Assembly: GCA_035655235.1 (NCBI GenBank)
Contig: DASRUX010000342.1
Span: forward strand, 1-13,066
Reading direction: 5' to 3'
Length of the DNA: 13,066 nt
Origin: JAGTRP01 sp035655235
GTDB taxonomy: Bacteria > Pseudomonadota > Gammaproteobacteria > Burkholderiales > Rhodocyclaceae
Part shown: piece after piece, positions 1 to 5,989 of the stretch
How positions within the stretch are numbered: the stretch's first letter is position 1
Layout: each line of letters opens with the position of its first letter
Position numbers and translations under genes: made by a program
Notes under the pieces: model-generated
The model's database searches: none
The model's input: the letters and a program-made list of their open reading frames with translations, nothing else
What the model was told of the DNA's origin: nothing

Positions 1-317
1 AAGGCCGTGAGCTGGCGGTCCAGCAGTTCACCGTCGCCCTCCCCCGAGGTCGGCAGATCGAGGGCGAAGGCGTCGTCCGGGAGGATGATCCCGCCCCGCC
101 CCAGGCCCAGGCCGGCGACGCCCAGAAGGGCGTCCCGGTCACTGTCGAGCCCGGCGGTGGCCACATCGACCACCACGTAGCGGGTATGGAAATGGGGCTG
201 GTCCAGGTCCGCGCCCGGCTGGAGGCGCCAGGATTCCAGAGCCGCCCGCACGTCGCCGGAAAGGCTGGCCCGGGCACTGCCCGAACCGCCGAAGATGAGT
301 TGCTTGAGTCGGCGCAC
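1..317 (-). CDS. DnaQ-like 3'-5' exonuclease-type protein, degenerate active site, C-terminus cut by window edge
   Basis: Last gene of the minus-strand cluster; only about 105 N-terminal residues are present because the frame runs off position 1. The start is a GTG at 317, four bases after the stop of the preceding DUF294 gene, with a GGGGTGA Shine-Dalgarno-like stretch inside that gene's end. Residues 46-60 (RYVVVDVATAGLDSD) look like the first strand and ExoI motif of the DEDD exonuclease fold, where the canonical motif is DxETTG. Here the motif reads DVATAG: Asp51 is kept but the metal-binding Glu is Ala53. The following segment resembles the next beta-strands of the fold. By family knowledge, loss of that Glu should abolish or cripple catalysis, so this may be a binding or regulatory paralogue of the intact exonuclease in the same cluster. 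The downstream motifs are outside the window, and the family call rests on one motif plus context. Confidence 0.7.
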   Translation of the reverse strand, partial: MRRLKQLIFGGSGSARASLSGDVRAALESWRLQPGADLDQPHFHTRYVVVDVATAGLDSDRDALLGVAGLGLGRGGIILPDDAFALDLPTSGEGDGELLDRQLTA

Positions 318-321
318 GTTC

Positions 322-2277
322 TCACCCCACCTGGTAGTCGAGCTTCAAGCGGGTCTGGAGCTTGCGCGCCTGGCGGAAGGATTCCTTCAGGATGCGGCGG
401 TCCAGCTCGTTCAGGTCGTCCGGGTTGATGAGGTTGTCCCCCTGCCGGCCCGGTTCCCCCTCCAGATGCTGGTGGCGCAGACGCAGCAGCTGGATGAAGT
501 CCATGGCTTCCACGATGGCGTTGATCTCCTCGGCCCGGATGTTGAGGCGCTGGGAAGCGAAGCGCAGGCGCTGGACGGAATTGGTGTTGTGCACCCCGGC
601 CGCCAGGGCGTAGATGCGGGCCACGTCCACGAAGATGCGGGAGCCGTATTTCTTGAGGTCGATCTTGCCCGGCTGATCCGGCTCCAGGTCGGTGATGAAG
701 TCCCGGAAGGTGCCCAGGGGCGGCGCCACGTCCAGGGCGTTGTGGGCCATGGCCCGCAGGAACATGGGATGCCCGGAGGCCATGGACAGCAGGTGCCGGC
801 GGAGCCGGGCCGGCAGGTCCATCTTGCCGTAGAGGGGCCGGAAGTCGAAGAAGATGGTGGCATTGAGGAGCGCCTCGGGCTCCGGCTTGCGAATCCAGCT
901 GGCGAACTGCTCCTGCCACTCCTCCAGGGTCAGGCACCACTGGGGATTGCTGGCCATGATATTGCCCTTGCACAGCGGGAAGCCGCAGCGGTCCAGGCCG
1001 TGGTTCACGTCCCGGGCGAAATCCAGGAGGCGGAGCTTCAGCATCTCCCGATCCTGGAAGTCGTCGCACAGGAAGATGATGCCGTTATCCTGGTCGGTGC
1101 TGAAGGTCTGCTCGTCCCGGCCCTCGGAGCCGAAGGCCAGCCAGCACCAGTCGATGCCTTCCAGGTCGTGGTTGACCAGGTTGAGTTCGATGATGCGCCG
1201 GGACAGGGCGTCGTTGAGCGCCGAGATGAACTGGGTGAGCTGTTCCGACCCCACCCCCTGGGCCAGCATGTTGAAGGCCAGTTGGCGGACATCCAGGGCC
1301 GACTGCTGCAAGGCCTCGATCCCCGGCGCCGTCTCGATGGACTGGCGGATCTGGCGTACGCCGATGCGCTGCAACGCAAACAGGTCGCGCTCGGACACCA
1401 CGCCGGAGAGCTTGCCCTCAGCATTGACCACCATGACGTGGCGAATGCTGTGGGTGGCCATGGCCAGCATGGCATCGTAGGCGGTGGCGTGCTCCTCCAG
1501 GCTGAAGGGATGGGAGGACATCACCTCGGAAATGGGCGAGGCCTGGTCCACGTCGGCCAGCACCACCCGGTCCAGCAGGTCGGACTGGGTAAAGATGCCC
1601 ACCGGCCGGCCGTCCTCGCCGACCACCACCAGGGAGCCCACCTTGGCCTTGGACATGATTTCCAAGGCGGCGCGGATGGGGGTTTCGGGCGTGACGGTGA
1701 TGGGCGAACGGGCGCCGACGCCGGACAGAGGCGAATTCAGGGTCTGCTGCTCGCTGGCCCGCTGGGCGAATTGAATCTGCAGCTGCTGGCGGGACTGGTT
1801 GAGCAGGCTGGCGATGTACTGGGTGCAGAAGAGGTTGAATTCCGGGCTCATGGTCATGAGCTTGAGGAAATCCTCCGCCGGCAGTTGGTAGCAGAAGCAA
1901 TCCTCCAGGGCCACGTAGGCGTTGGTGGAGGCCCGCTGGGCGGTGACGGCGCCGATGGGGAAACACTCCCCCGGCCCCAGGGTGAGGGCGTAGTGCTCGG
2001 TGACGGCCACTTCCACCGCCTGCTTGGAGAGCACCTTGCCCCGCTCGACGATGTAGAAGAAATGCACCGGCCCGGATTCCGGCCCGACGATTTCCGTGTC
2101 TTTGGGATAGAAGGCCATCTGGGCCCGCTCGGCGATGAAGCCCAGGGCTTCGCCGCCCATGCGGTTGAAGGGAGCGTGCTTCCTGAGGAAGTCCACCGCC
2201 ACCCCCGCCACGCGCCGTCTCCCCTCCTGGCGCAACCCGGTTTCGGCCTGTCCGATATCTTGTTGTTCTGTTGTCAC
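322..2277 (-). CDS. DUF294 nucleotidyltransferase-like protein with cyclic-nucleotide-binding and CBS domains
   Basis: Predicted soluble, multidomain regulatory protein of about 651 residues. Numbering from the chosen GTG at 2277: a cNMP-binding-type beta-barrel at about 28-148; a CBS pair at about 183-305 (SPITVTPETPIRAALEIM and SSHPFSLEEHATAYDAM begin the two repeats); a helical linker; then the DUF294 nucleotidyltransferase core. The core has the GSEGR motif near residue 384 and TDQDNG near 394-399, where the two Asp residues resemble metal ligands of GlnD-type nucleotidyltransferases. The C-terminal helical half (DLKKYGSRIFVD, then a basic tail) matches the DUF294 C-terminal region. The biochemical substrate of this family is not established. 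The frame opens at a GTG at 2298, but AAGGGG abuts that codon; the same AAGGGG-type site at 2283-2288 sits five bases before the GTG at 2277, so 2277 is preferred. It follows the short DUF294 paralogue by 25 bp and precedes the exonuclease-like gene by 4 bp, so the three are very likely co-transcribed. Confidence 0.93.
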   Translation of the reverse strand: MTTEQQDIGQAETGLRQEGRRRVAGVAVDFLRKHAPFNRMGGEALGFIAERAQMAFYPKDTEIVGPESGPVHFFYIVERGKVLSKQAVEVAVTEHYALTLGPGECFPIGAVTAQRASTNAYVALEDCFCYQLPAEDFLKLMTMSPEFNLFCTQYIASLLNQSRQQLQIQFAQRASEQQTLNSPLSGVGARSPITVTPETPIRAALEIMSKAKVGSLVVVGEDGRPVGIFTQSDLLDRVVLADVDQASPISEVMSSHPFSLEEHATAYDAMLAMATHSIRHVMVVNAEGKLSGVVSERDLFALQRIGVRQIRQSIETAPGIEALQQSALDVRQLAFNMLAQGVGSEQLTQFISALNDALSRRIIELNLVNHDLEGIDWCWLAFGSEGRDEQTFSTDQDNGIIFLCDDFQDREMLKLRLLDFARDVNHGLDRCGFPLCKGNIMASNPQWCLTLEEWQEQFASWIRKPEPEALLNATIFFDFRPLYGKMDLPARLRRHLLSMASGHPMFLRAMAHNALDVAPPLGTFRDFITDLEPDQPGKIDLKKYGSRIFVDVARIYALAAGVHNTNSVQRLRFASQRLNIRAEEINAIVEAMDFIQLLRLRHQHLEGEPGRQGDNLINPDDLNELDRRILKESFRQARKLQTRLKLDYQVG

Positions 2278-2282
2278 GATAG

Positions 2283-2288
2283 CCCCTT
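2283..2288 (-). promoter_or_regulatory. Ribosome binding site deciding the GTG start at 2277
   Basis: AAGGGG on the minus strand ends five bases before the GTG at 2277. The alternative GTG at 2298 has its purine run directly adjoining the codon, with no spacer. This is why the shorter start was chosen. Confidence 0.5.
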
Positions 2289-2302
2289 GTTGATGCACCC
2301 CT

Positions 2303-3361
2303 TCAGAGTGCGTAGTTTAACTTCAGCCTTTGCTGGAGTCGCTTCCCTTGCCGCAGCGACTCCCGAAGAATGGCCCGGTCCACCTCGTGGAGCCGCTCCG
2401 GTTCCACCCGATGGTCCGGCGCCGCCCCGGCGGCCAGCACCCGCGCCTGCCGGCCCAGCCGCAGCCGCAGCAGGTGGGAGAAGGCCGCCACCGCCGCTTC
2501 GACCTCGTCGGCCTGCATCCCGGCAACCCTCCCCGCCTCCGCCAGCCGCCCCGCCGTATCCACCCGATCCACCCCGTGGGCCAGGGCGAAGATGCGGGCC
2601 GCATCGACGAAAATCCGCGCCCCGTACTTCTTGAGATCCACCATGCCGCCATCCTTGCCTTCCTCGGTCACCACCTCCCCCAGGAAGCTCAAGGGCGGCT
2701 CCGACTGGAGGGCATTGGCGGCCATCAGGTGCAGGAAGGCCGGGGTGTCCTGGGTGAGCCCCAGCACGTACTTCCGCAGCCGCGTCCCCAGGGCGGCGTC
2801 GCCGCACAGGGTGCGGAAGTCGAAGAAGATGGTGGCATACATCAGGGCCATGGGCTCCGGGCGGCGCACCCACTCGCAGAAACGCCATTCCCACTCGTCC
2901 AGGGACAGGCACCAGAGGGGATTGCCGGCCATGACCTCGCCGCCGCAGAAGGCGAAGCCGCAGCGGTCCAGCCGCCCGTTCACCGCCTTGGCGAAGGGCA
3001 CGAACAGCTCCCGCAGGGCGTTGGCCTCCCGCTCGTCGGCGGCGCTGAAGATGAGGCCGTTGTCCTGGTCGGTGGTGAAGGTCTGTTCAAAGCGCCCTTC
3101 GGAACCCAGGGCCAGCCAGCACCAGGGCACGGCCGGCAGGCGATGCTCGGCGGCGGTGAGGCGGATCACCTGTTCCACCACCCGGTCGTTGAATTCCGAC
3201 AATAGCCGGCTCAGCCAGGTGCCCCCCGTCTCACCGCCCGCCAAGCCGGCGCAGAACCGGCGTCCGGCTTCCGCCACCTCCACCAAGCCGTCGACGCTGT
3301 CCGTCCGGCCCGCCTGGGCGGACAGGTTCAGCAATTCCCGGCAAAGGGTTTCGGCCTGCAT
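2303..3361 (-). CDS. Short DUF294 nucleotidyltransferase-like protein lacking sensory domains
   Basis: A 352-residue protein that is a paralogue of the C-terminal half of its downstream neighbour. Shared landmarks in order: PWCWLALGSEGR at 79-90 (GS motif Gly86-Ser87), TTDQDNG at 96-102 with Asp98 and Asp100, LDRCGF at 131-136, GNPLWCLSLDEW at 146-157, ATIFFDFR, DLKKYGARIFVDAARI, and a basic C-terminal tail LQQRLKLNYAL. The N-terminal 75 residues are helical with no cNMP or CBS domain, so this is a minimal nucleotidyltransferase module. The active-site-like residues are intact, so it does not look like a decayed copy. The ATG at 3361 lies 7 bp after the stop of the exonuclease fusion gene with no clear Shine-Dalgarno sequence, suggesting translational coupling. 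No biochemical activity is known to me for this form. A plausible role is as partner or constitutive counterpart of the regulated long form, which is inference. Confidence 0.9.
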   Translation of the reverse strand: MQAETLCRELLNLSAQAGRTDSVDGLVEVAEAGRRFCAGLAGGETGGTWLSRLLSEFNDRVVEQVIRLTAAEHRLPAVPWCWLALGSEGRFEQTFTTDQDNGLIFSAADEREANALRELFVPFAKAVNGRLDRCGFAFCGGEVMAGNPLWCLSLDEWEWRFCEWVRRPEPMALMYATIFFDFRTLCGDAALGTRLRKYVLGLTQDTPAFLHLMAANALQSEPPLSFLGEVVTEEGKDGGMVDLKKYGARIFVDAARIFALAHGVDRVDTAGRLAEAGRVAGMQADEVEAAVAAFSHLLRLRLGRQARVLAAGAAPDHRVEPERLHEVDRAILRESLRQGKRLQQRLKLNYAL

Positions 3362-3368
3362 GGGGATG

Positions 3369-5531
3369 TCAGTACTTGATCCGGGCGTAATAGGTCTGTT
3401 CGGAGGCTTCCAGGGCCTGGCGCAGGGTGGTGATGCCCATGTCGGCCAGGAGCGGCAGCAGCTTGAGGAACACTTCGGCGGTGGCCACGGCGTCGTCCAG
3501 GGCGTTGTGGCGGGATTCGATGACGATGCCCAGACGCTCGGCGATGGCGTCCAGCCGGTGGGATTCCTGGTGGGGATGAACCACGGCGGAGAGCAGCAGG
3601 GTGTCCAGCACCGGCTGGCCGAAGCGGATGCCGGTCATTTCCTCCTTGAGCTGCAGGAAGCGCATATCGAAGGCGGCGTTGTGAGCGATGAGGACCGTAT
3701 CGACGCAGAATTCGTGGAAGGCCGGCAGGACCACGTCGATGGTCGGTTGGCCCCGGACCATGTCCTCGGTGATGCCGTGGATGGGGATTGTTTCCGGCCG
3801 CAGGGGACGCTGGGGGTCCACCAGTTGGTTGAAGATTTCCTGGCGGAGCAGGCGGCTGTTCACGATGCGGGCGGCGCCGATCTGGATGATCTCGTCGCCG
3901 CTGGAGGGTTCCAGGCCGGTGGTTTCGGTGTCGAACACCGTGTAGGCCAGGTCGGTGAGCTTGCGGTCCAGGTCGATGGTGCTTTCCTGGTAGGAGAACA
4001 GGTCGAAGTCGTAGTATTCCGGCCGGCCAGCGCCCCCGTCATCCTGCTCCACCTGCTCCAGCCCCGGCATGGCGACCGGCAGGACGAAGCGGAAGAAAGC
4101 CCGGTGGGCGGCCTTTTCCCGCTGGTACCAGACCTCGCCGCCATGGCGGTCCACCACTTCCCGCAGGGTCAGGGGCATGTTCTCGCCGGGGACCTGCATG
4201 GTTTCCAGCTCCCAGGTGTAGAAGGTCTCGGAGGACATGGCTGGTCCGGCCCAGATCACGTCCAGATAGGCCAAGTGCCCCTCGGACAGCAGGCGGAAGC
4301 GCAGCTCGCGGATTTCGTAGTGGTCCTGGAGGCGGGACGCCAGGAAGGTGATGGCGAAGACCAGGGAGAAGCTGTCCGCCTTGATCCACAGGCCGTCGTC
4401 CAGCTCCTCGGTCTTGCTGGGCAGGTGGAGCTTGTCGTCGATGCTGCGCTGGGCGGCGGCGATGATATCGATGCCCAGCACGTCCTCCAGGGGCCAGCGG
4501 GTCTTGAGGGAGTCGGAGAAATCGGCCATGGTGCGGTCCAGACGCTGGCTCATGCCGCCGGCCTCTTCCTCGACGATACGGACGAAGCGCTCCCGCAGTT
4601 CCGGCTCCATGTCCGGGTAGTCGATCAGGTTGGCCACGGCGGCGCGGATATTACCCAGGGACGAGCGGCTGCCTTCGGTCAGGGAGCTGAGCACCTGGTC
4701 GCGCTTGGCGTCCTGCTCCATGTTGCGGGTGATGTTCTCGACGGACAGCACATAGCCGGAAAATTCCGGCTCCGCCGCCGCCCCCCCCTGCCCCGCCAGG
4801 ACCGGCACCATCTGCACCCGCAGGAGCTGGCCGCCCCGGGCGGTGGTGATGAAATTGGCCATGGCCGCCCGGCGCCGGGCCATGCGCCGGTGGATGACCT
4901 CCAGGGCATGGGTAATCTGGCTCTTTTCCAGGATGGAGTAGATGGAGCGGCCCAAGCCGATGAGGGCGCCCCCCGCCACCGACGTGGGCCCCTGGGCCAG
5001 GGCCTTGAACTGGAGCCGGGCCCGGTTGTTGTAGAGGAGGATGCGGCCGTCCAGGTTGCACACCACCACCGCCTGGGCGAGTTCCGACATGAGGGCGGCG
5101 AGCCGGTTCTTTTCCTCCTCCACGGAGGCCTTGGCCTTGGCGATCTGGGAATCCACGTCGTCCATCAGCTCGTCCCGCTGCTGGGCCAGGTCGTTGGCAG
5201 CCCGGGCCAGTTGCTTGACCTCCGGCGGCCCTTCCGGGGTCACCCGGAAATTGCGGTTGGCCCCCAGCATGAGCCGCAGGGTCTCGGCCATGCGCAGCAG
5301 TCCCTCTACGTACTGCTTGAACAGGTGGTGCAGGACGCCGACGCCGATGGCGAATCCAAAAATGGTCAGCAGGGTGCCGATGGGCAGCCGGGACAGGAGC
5401 AGCTCGGTCAGCATCTTGCGCTCGGCTTCCTGCATGTCCAGCCAGACCAGGAGCGAGGTGACGATGAAGGGCCCGGTCATGAGGAGCCCGAGGATGCCGA
5501 TGGCGATCAGGAAACGGTGTTTCGCTTTCAT
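3369..5531 (-). CDS. Membrane PAS/pseudo-histidine-kinase sensor fused to DEDDh 3'-5' exonuclease
   Basis: About 720 residues from the ATG at 5531. Order: transmembrane helix about 5-31; second helix about 49-71; HAMP-like and coiled-coil stretch to about 145; PAS-type domain about 146-266 (LAQAVVVCNLDGRILLYNN); DHp-like helices about 270-346; ATPase-like region about 376-486 ending in RHGGEVWY and FFRFVLPV. The last part, about 529-700, is a complete DnaQ/DEDDh exonuclease: ExoI DTETTGLEP (Asp534, Glu536), ExoII HNAAFDMRFL (Asp622), ExoIII HNALDDA (His675, Asp680). All catalytic residues are present. The kinase part is degenerate: at the H-box the His is replaced by Glu286 (EGSRSSL against HELRTPL), and clear N and G1 boxes are absent. 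With only two helices and little between them, the kinase-like and exonuclease parts should face the cytoplasm. The gene lies 67 bp after the receiver gene and 7 bp before the short DUF294 gene. The substrate is unknown; annotation pipelines may call it a DNA polymerase III epsilon subunit, which would mislead. Confidence 0.92.
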   Translation of the reverse strand: MKAKHRFLIAIGILGLLMTGPFIVTSLLVWLDMQEAERKMLTELLLSRLPIGTLLTIFGFAIGVGVLHHLFKQYVEGLLRMAETLRLMLGANRNFRVTPEGPPEVKQLARAANDLAQQRDELMDDVDSQIAKAKASVEEEKNRLAALMSELAQAVVVCNLDGRILLYNNRARLQFKALAQGPTSVAGGALIGLGRSIYSILEKSQITHALEVIHRRMARRRAAMANFITTARGGQLLRVQMVPVLAGQGGAAAEPEFSGYVLSVENITRNMEQDAKRDQVLSSLTEGSRSSLGNIRAAVANLIDYPDMEPELRERFVRIVEEEAGGMSQRLDRTMADFSDSLKTRWPLEDVLGIDIIAAAQRSIDDKLHLPSKTEELDDGLWIKADSFSLVFAITFLASRLQDHYEIRELRFRLLSEGHLAYLDVIWAGPAMSSETFYTWELETMQVPGENMPLTLREVVDRHGGEVWYQREKAAHRAFFRFVLPVAMPGLEQVEQDDGGAGRPEYYDFDLFSYQESTIDLDRKLTDLAYTVFDTETTGLEPSSGDEIIQIGAARIVNSRLLRQEIFNQLVDPQRPLRPETIPIHGITEDMVRGQPTIDVVLPAFHEFCVDTVLIAHNAAFDMRFLQLKEEMTGIRFGQPVLDTLLLSAVVHPHQESHRLDAIAERLGIVIESRHNALDDAVATAEVFLKLLPLLADMGITTLRQALEASEQTYYARIKY

Positions 5532-5535
5532 GCTG

Positions 5536-5542
5536 CCTTTTT
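5536..5542 (-). promoter_or_regulatory. Ribosome binding site deciding the ATG start at 5531
   Basis: AAAAAGG on the minus strand lies four bases before the ATG at 5531, right ahead of the first transmembrane segment. The upstream in-frame ATG at 5573 has no purine-rich site and lies in the loop-side flank of a GC hairpin, so it is not preferred. Confidence 0.55.
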
Positions 5543-5563
5543 CGTGATTGTTGTGGACCGAGA

Positions 5564-5584
5564 CCGGCGGCATCGGGCCGCCGG
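5564..5584. repeat. GC-rich hairpin between receiver and exonuclease-fusion genes
   Basis: Perfect 8 bp inverted repeat, CCGGCGGC (5564-5571) and GCCGCCGG (5577-5584), with a 5-base loop. On the coding strand it is not followed by a T-run, so it is not a classical terminator. It sits in the longest gap of the cluster (67 bp) and could tune mRNA stability or the receiver/downstream ratio, which is inference. Confidence 0.45.
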
Positions 5585-5598
5585 CGGAAACGGGTGGA

Positions 5599-5970
5599 TC
5601 AGGCGGATTCCAGCATGCTCTTCACCTTGGCGACCAGGTCCTTGGTGGAGAACGGCTTGGTGATGTAGGCGTCGGCGCCGAGGGCGAGGCCCTTGGCGAC
5701 CTCCGTCTGGCGCCCCTTGGCGGTGAGCATGACGATCCGCAACCCGGCCCGGGCAGGATCGGCCCGCAGGGCCTCGCACACCTCGAAACCGGACTTCCTG
5801 GGCATCATCACGTCCAGGAGCAGCAGGTCGGGCTTGAAGCTGTCCACCTTCGCCAGGGCCTCCTCCCCGTCGTTGGCGATGGCCACCTGGAAGCCCTCCT
5901 TCTTCATCAGGAATTCCAGGGAAATGACGATGTTGGGTTCGTCGTCGGCGATCAGGATTTTGTAGCTCAT
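5599..5970 (-). CDS. Stand-alone CheY-like response regulator receiver
   Basis: A 123-residue single receiver domain. The acidic pocket is Asp9-Asp10-Glu11 (IADDEPN), the phospho-acceptor is Asp53 in LLLLDVMMP, the switch Thr is Thr83 (VMLTAKG) and the conserved Lys is Lys105 (ITKPFS). The protein ends at the fifth helix with no DNA-binding or enzymatic output domain. The start ATG has a strong GAGGAAG site (5976-5982) five bases upstream. It sits 19 bp after the sensor kinase gene, so it is the natural phosphorylation partner of that kinase. In the related CrbS/CrbR acetate system the regulator carries a LuxR-type DNA-binding domain, whereas this one must act through protein-protein contact or a phosphorelay. 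Possible targets in the same transcript are the pseudokinase-exonuclease or the DUF294 proteins (inference). Confidence 0.95.
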   Translation of the reverse strand: MSYKILIADDEPNIVISLEFLMKKEGFQVAIANDGEEALAKVDSFKPDLLLLDVMMPRKSGFEVCEALRADPARAGLRIVMLTAKGRQTEVAKGLALGADAYITKPFSTKDLVAKVKSMLESA

Positions 5971-5989
5971 TTTGTCTTCCTCTTTGGTT

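Noticed and set aside
2278..2298. Earlier GTG start (2298) for the long DUF294 gene
   Set aside because: The purine run directly abuts this GTG with no spacer, whereas the GTG at 2277 has AAGGGG at five bases. The choice affects seven residues only.
295..2634. Plus-strand open frame of 779 codons opposite the long DUF294 gene
   Set aside because: Low-complexity composition, ends in a proline/alanine-rich tail, and covers a gene with intact cNMP, CBS and DUF294 motifs on the other strand.
5532..5573. Earlier ATG start (5573) for the exonuclease fusion gene
   Set aside because: No Shine-Dalgarno sequence, and it lies in a GC hairpin. The ATG at 5531 has AAAAAGG and starts just before the first membrane helix.
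2370..5663. Long plus-strand open frame of 1097 codons, opposite the exonuclease fusion and short DUF294 genes
   Set aside because: Its translation is rich in Arg/Ser/Ala and His/Gly/Gln with no motifs, while the opposite strand encodes clear domain families. It is an antisense frame kept open by high GC.
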